From Candidatus Binatia bacterium (GTDB taxonomy: Bacteria; Desulfobacterota_B; Binatia; UBA9968; JAJDTQ01): a stretch of DNA of 45,892 nt. Of the stretch, positions 43,084 to 45,892 are shown in pieces. Numbering within the stretch: the first letter of the stretch is position 1; each line of letters begins with the position of its first letter. The position numbers and the translations under genes are program-made. The notes beneath the pieces were generated by a model that did not search any database, had not been told where the DNA came from, and saw nothing but the letters and a program-made list of their open reading frames with translations. The stretch is taken from positions 1 through 45,892 of the forward strand of contig JAJDTQ010000122.1 in the NCBI GenBank assembly GCA_022827045.1. Reading direction: 5' to 3'.

Positions 43084-44082
43084 TCAACACGACGCTCCAC
43101 CCTTCAGCGTGGACATTGTCCCCTGGACGATCCTGTCCGGGGTCACGCTGATCTCTCGCTCCAGGTTCAAGTTGTAGGGGACCGGCACATCGGCCGTGGC
43201 CACACGGCCAATGGGCCCCTTCAGATGCGACAAGGCCGCTTCCGCCAGCGTGGCCGCGATTTCGGCGTTGACGCCGAAGCTCTTGTGGCACTCGTCGATG
43301 ACCACGGCGTGCCCGGTCTTCCTCACGGAGTCAACCACGGTCGCCGCGTCGAGAGGCGCCAGCGTCCGCAGATCGACCACTTCGGCGGAAACGCCGTGAT
43401 CCTTCGCCAGGGCGTCCGCTGCCTCAAGGGCCCTCGGTACGGCCACGGAATGGGCGATCAGGGTTACGTCTTGTCCGGCCCTGCTGACGCGGGCGGAGCC
43501 GACGGGCAGCAACGGCGCCGCCGGATCGGCCTCGTCCTCGGACAGGAGCAAATCGGTGTGGGCGAAGAAGACCGTCGGGTTCAGGCTCTCGAGCAGGCAC
43601 CATTTGAGCAGTCCGTAGGCATCGCCGGCGGTCGCCGGCGCAAGGATCTGCAGCCCCGGAACATTGCCCAGCATCGCCTGCAACCGGTGCGAATGCTGGG
43701 ACGAACCGCCCCCCCGGATGCCGCCCAGCGCGTAATACGTGACCGGTGCGATGCACCGTCCTCCTGTGGTGTAGTGTACGTTGGGGGCCTCGTTCACGAT
43801 CGGCGGGAAGCCATGCAGCATGAAACTGCCGATGTTGAAGCTCAGGAGCGGCCGGCCGCCTGCCAGGGCGGCGCCCACCGCGGCGCCGGCGAGCCCGAAT
43901 TCCGCGATCGGCACGTTCATGAAAATCCGCTCCGCATGGCGCTCCAGCAGGTCGGCGAATGCCTCGTTTTCCTGCGCGGTGAAGTGGCCTCCCATGCGAG
44001 AGCCCATGAGGATGACCCGGGGCTCGGCCGCCATGGCTTCGTCGATGGCCAGCGCCAGGCCCTTCAAGTAGGACAGCTTCAT
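43084..44082 (-). CDS. 2-oxoacid/acetoin dehydrogenase E1 component, beta subunit
   Basis: This protein has 332 residues from ATG 44082 with AAGGAG upstream. It is a transketolase-like E1 beta: FMNVPIAEFGLAGAAVGAALAGGRPLL, then GGGSSQHSHRLQAMLGNVPGLQILAPATAGDAYGLLKW and LIAHSVAVPRALEAADALA. The conserved Glu in PIAEFG activates ThDP. The ATG overlaps the alpha-subunit stop by four bases. No E2 or lipoamide dehydrogenase gene follows in this window, unlike complete acetoin or pyruvate dehydrogenase operons. The pair may share an E2 encoded elsewhere or act alone. Confidence 0.9.
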   Translation of the reverse strand: MKLSYLKGLALAIDEAMAAEPRVILMGSRMGGHFTAQENEAFADLLERHAERIFMNVPIAEFGLAGAAVGAALAGGRPLLSFNIGSFMLHGFPPIVNEAPNVHYTTGGRCIAPVTYYALGGIRGGGSSQHSHRLQAMLGNVPGLQILAPATAGDAYGLLKWCLLESLNPTVFFAHTDLLLSEDEADPAAPLLPVGSARVSRAGQDVTLIAHSVAVPRALEAADALAKDHGVSAEVVDLRTLAPLDAATVVDSVRKTGHAVVIDECHKSFGVNAEIAATLAEAALSHLKGPIGRVATADVPVPYNLNLEREISVTPDRIVQGTMSTLKGGASC

Positions 44083-45125
44083 GATGGGGTCTCCTTGGCG
44101 GCCCACACATCCCGGTAGGCGCTATCGGGCGGCGGCTGCGGGCTGCCGATGGCGGACTCCATCGCCTCATCGATCTGCGCGGCGATGGCGGCATCGATCC
44201 GGGTCACCTCGTCACGGGAGATCTCACCACGGGCCAGGAGCCGGCGAACAAAGCCCATGAGCGGATCGCTGTGCCGGCTCCAGGCGGCCAGCTCCTCGGG
44301 CGGTTCACCTTCGTCCCACGCCCAGGCGAGGTCGGTTTCCGCCCCCGCCAGCTCCGGCCACAGGGCCCGGTTCCCCGGATAGCGTGTCGTGCGGACCTCG
44401 ACGAAATACGGGGCGAGGTCGCGCCGCACCGTGCCCACCACCTCGGTCATCAGGTCGAACAGCCCCTCCACATCCGCACCGTCGATGGTGGCGCAGGGGA
44501 TGCCGAAAGCGGACGGAATGTCGGCGAGGCGTCTGGCCAGAAACGTGGAGGGCTGTGTGGTGTCGAGCCCTCGCAGCTCGGCCGGCACGCCGTTATTCTC
44601 GCAAACGCAGACAAGCGGCACCTGCCACAGAGCGGCGAGGTTGATCCCCTCGTAAAAGGCGCCCTCCTCCATGACGCCGTCGCCGAAGAAGGCGATGACG
44701 ACGCCGGCCCGCCGGTGCTGCTTGTGGATCAGGGCCGCGCCCACCGCCATCGGAACGCTGCACCCGACCAGCGAGGTCGTCCAGGGCATCCCCAGCTCGG
44801 GCGCGATCATATGCAGCGTCCCGCCCTTGCCGTTGGTGTTGCCGCCGACGCGGCCCAACTGCTCCGCGAACATCCATCCCGGATCCGCGCCGCGGGCGAT
44901 CAGGTGACCGTTGCTCCGGTGATTGGTAAAGAGCACATCATGCTCCTCGGCGGCGCGGCAGGTCGCGACCGCCGTGGCTTCCTGCCCGATGGAAACGTGA
45001 AAGTGGCACGGCAGGATGCCCCGCCGGTGCAGGCGCAACATGCCTTCCTCGAAGCGCCGGATCAGGAGCATTCGTTCGAATCTGTCCTTCATGGACTCAA
45101 GTGCCGACAATGTCTCCCCTTCCAT
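44079..45125 (-). CDS. 2-oxoacid/acetoin dehydrogenase E1 component, alpha subunit
   Basis: This 348-residue protein has a start that is not certain: ATG 45125, a TTG shortly after, and ATG 45092 are all possible. Family segments are MLLIRRFEEGMLRLHRRG, HVSIGQEATAV, NTNGKGGTLHM and the ThDP motif GDGVMEEGAFYEGINLAALW ending in ENNGV. The C-terminal region carries VEVRTTRYPGN. Acetoin or pyruvate-type E1 alpha fits the length. It is the first gene of the E1 alpha-E1 beta-MDR-dimethylformamidase run on the minus strand, suggesting one pathway. It follows the interrupted TAXI receptor gene, which could have supplied substrate uptake. Confidence 0.9.
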   Translation of the reverse strand: MEGETLSALESMKDRFERMLLIRRFEEGMLRLHRRGILPCHFHVSIGQEATAVATCRAAEEHDVLFTNHRSNGHLIARGADPGWMFAEQLGRVGGNTNGKGGTLHMIAPELGMPWTTSLVGCSVPMAVGAALIHKQHRRAGVVIAFFGDGVMEEGAFYEGINLAALWQVPLVCVCENNGVPAELRGLDTTQPSTFLARRLADIPSAFGIPCATIDGADVEGLFDLMTEVVGTVRRDLAPYFVEVRTTRYPGNRALWPELAGAETDLAWAWDEGEPPEELAAWSRHSDPLMGFVRRLLARGEISRDEVTRIDAAIAAQIDEAMESAIGSPQPPPDSAYRDVWAAKETPS

Positions 45126-45213
45126 TCGAGTTGACGGCGGCGACGAAGCGGGACCGACCCCGCCGAACGGGATCGATCCCTTCGTCCACCACCACTACAC
45201 CCAACAAATAATC

Positions 45214-45755
45214 CTATTTCATCCAACCCCGTTCCTTGTAGTACTTGGCGGCGCCCGGATGATAAGTGACGCCGAAGTCGGTGGCGGTGCTCTCGACCTT
45301 CACCAGCTTGAGCCCCGGATCCGCCAGTTTCAGGTCTTCCCATTTCTCGACCAGGGTCTTCGCCAGGCTGTAGGCCTTGTCATCCGAGACGTTCTTGCTC
45401 ATCACCAGCACGCGCGGCACGGACAGGGTTTGGAAATCCGCATCCACGCCGGGGTAGAGCCCCTTGGGCAGCACGAGCGGAACGATGCCCGGGTTGATCT
45501 TCCGAAGCTCCTGTTTCTTCTCATCGGATATCCGCAGCAGGTTGATGGGACGGTTGAGCGAGGCGTTCATGATCAGCGAGTCCGGAACCGGCCCCATCCA
45601 CAGCATCGCATCGACGTGACCGTCCTTGAACAGGTTGACCGCGTCGGGTTTGGACACCGTCTCGGCCTTCGAGAGGCTCTTGAGCGTCATTCCGTGAACC
45701 TTCAGCACCAGCAGATTGATGGCATGGGCGGCAAATCTCTTCGGCTTGACATAGC
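45214..45755 (-). pseudogene. TAXI family TRAP transporter solute receptor, N-terminus lost to an insertion sequence
   Basis: Only about 180 C-terminal residues remain of a receptor normally near 320 residues. Typical TAXI segments are present: SLSKAETVSKPDAVNLFKDGHVDAMLWMG, then VPRVLVMSKNVSDDKAYSLAKTLVEKWEDL and TYHPGAAKYYKERGW at the end. Upstream, where signal peptide and ligand-binding lobe should be, the sequence passes into the inverted repeat of an insertion sequence at about 45757. The gene is therefore broken, and the product should be inactive unless another copy exists. TAXI receptors capture organic acids for TRAP importers. Confidence 0.82.
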
Positions 45756-45756
45756 A

Positions 45757-45892
45757 GGCTGTTGAAAAAGTCCGTCTGACGCGGATACATAATTTGTATG
45801 TTCGTATTGAGACGGAGGAGTCGATGAGAGGCACTGATCCGCGTCAAGAAGGCATGTTCAGCTATGTGTCGCCGGAAGCCCGTGTTCCCAAG
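45757..45892. mobile_element. left end of an insertion sequence (IS5/IS1182-type)
   Basis: An inverted-repeat-like end GGCTGTTGAAAAAGTCCG starts at about 45757, a sequence type common at IS ends. A transposase start codon lies at 45824 behind a GGAGGAG site. The element runs past the right edge. Its insertion truncates the TAXI gene. Confidence 0.75.
45824..45892 (+). CDS. transposase, N-terminal fragment (IS5/IS1182-like)
   Basis: The first 23 codons are in the window: MRGTDPRQEGMFSYVSPEAR followed by VPK. This start is characteristic of IS5/IS1182-type transposases. GGAGGAG lies directly upstream of the ATG at 45824. The remaining gene is outside the window, so intactness cannot be judged. 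Confidence 0.8.
   Translation, partial: MRGTDPRQEGMFSYVSPEARVPK

Overview
The window is GC-rich, tightly packed bacterial DNA with strong G/C bias at third codon positions and many GTG or TTG starts. I see about 45 protein genes and no rRNA, tRNA or CRISPR array. The gene mix points to an uncultivated, catabolically broad bacterium of deltaproteobacterial or Tectomicrobia/Binatota type; this placement is inference. The mix includes amidohydrolase, arylmalonate decarboxylase-like, Rieske oxygenase, UbiD, MmgE/PrpD, dimethylformamidase-like, TAXI and BMP binding proteins, plus dispersed palindromic repeats. Two genes carry in-frame TGA codons followed by bacterial-type SECIS hairpins, so the organism very probably decodes selenocysteine (Sec), although most other genes here end normally at TGA.

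Layout. 1-5.1 kb: a catabolic cluster (amidohydrolase, frameshifted decarboxylase/racemase, DHDPS-family aldolase, Rieske oxygenase, SDR, RidA). 5.2-8.6 kb: a small membrane protein, an HNH nuclease, a secreted small protein and a molybdopterin oxidoreductase. 8.6-13.9 kb: a two-gene operon of an AAA_14/DUF4143 ATPase and a 1353-residue NACHT NTPase ending in a PD-(D/E)xK nuclease, a candidate defence module behind a palindromic promoter. 14-16.5 kb: TauE/SafE exporter, deiodinase-like selenoprotein and RluD-type pseudouridine synthase. 16.7-21.5 kb: UbiD decarboxylase, a 71-residue protein with two Sec codons, a haem-oxygenase-fold enzyme, and an NfeD/stomatin pair. 21.7-26.3 kb: MmgE/PrpD, NIPSNAP, a QueG-like Fe-S protein and a ThDP enzyme.

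26.4-39.6 kb holds what I think is the most interesting system. A membrane P-loop (GTPase-like) protein with a coiled-coil/peptidoglycan-binding partner, a DUF900-type esterase, and a lipoprotein followed by a trypsin-like protease lie in three transcription units. Each unit is driven by a near-identical promoter: TTGACA, 17-18 bp, a -10 box, then within 1-4 bp the 16-bp palindrome CGTACC-N4-GGTACG. A TetR-family regulator is encoded next to one of the three sites. A BMP-type nucleoside ABC transporter operon and a DUF3891 gene lie between the esterase and the protease unit.

39.8-45.9 kb: a dimethylformamidase-like enzyme, an MDR oxidoreductase, the E1 alpha and beta subunits of a 2-oxoacid/acetoin dehydrogenase, and a TAXI-type TRAP receptor gene cut off by an insertion sequence whose transposase runs off the right edge.
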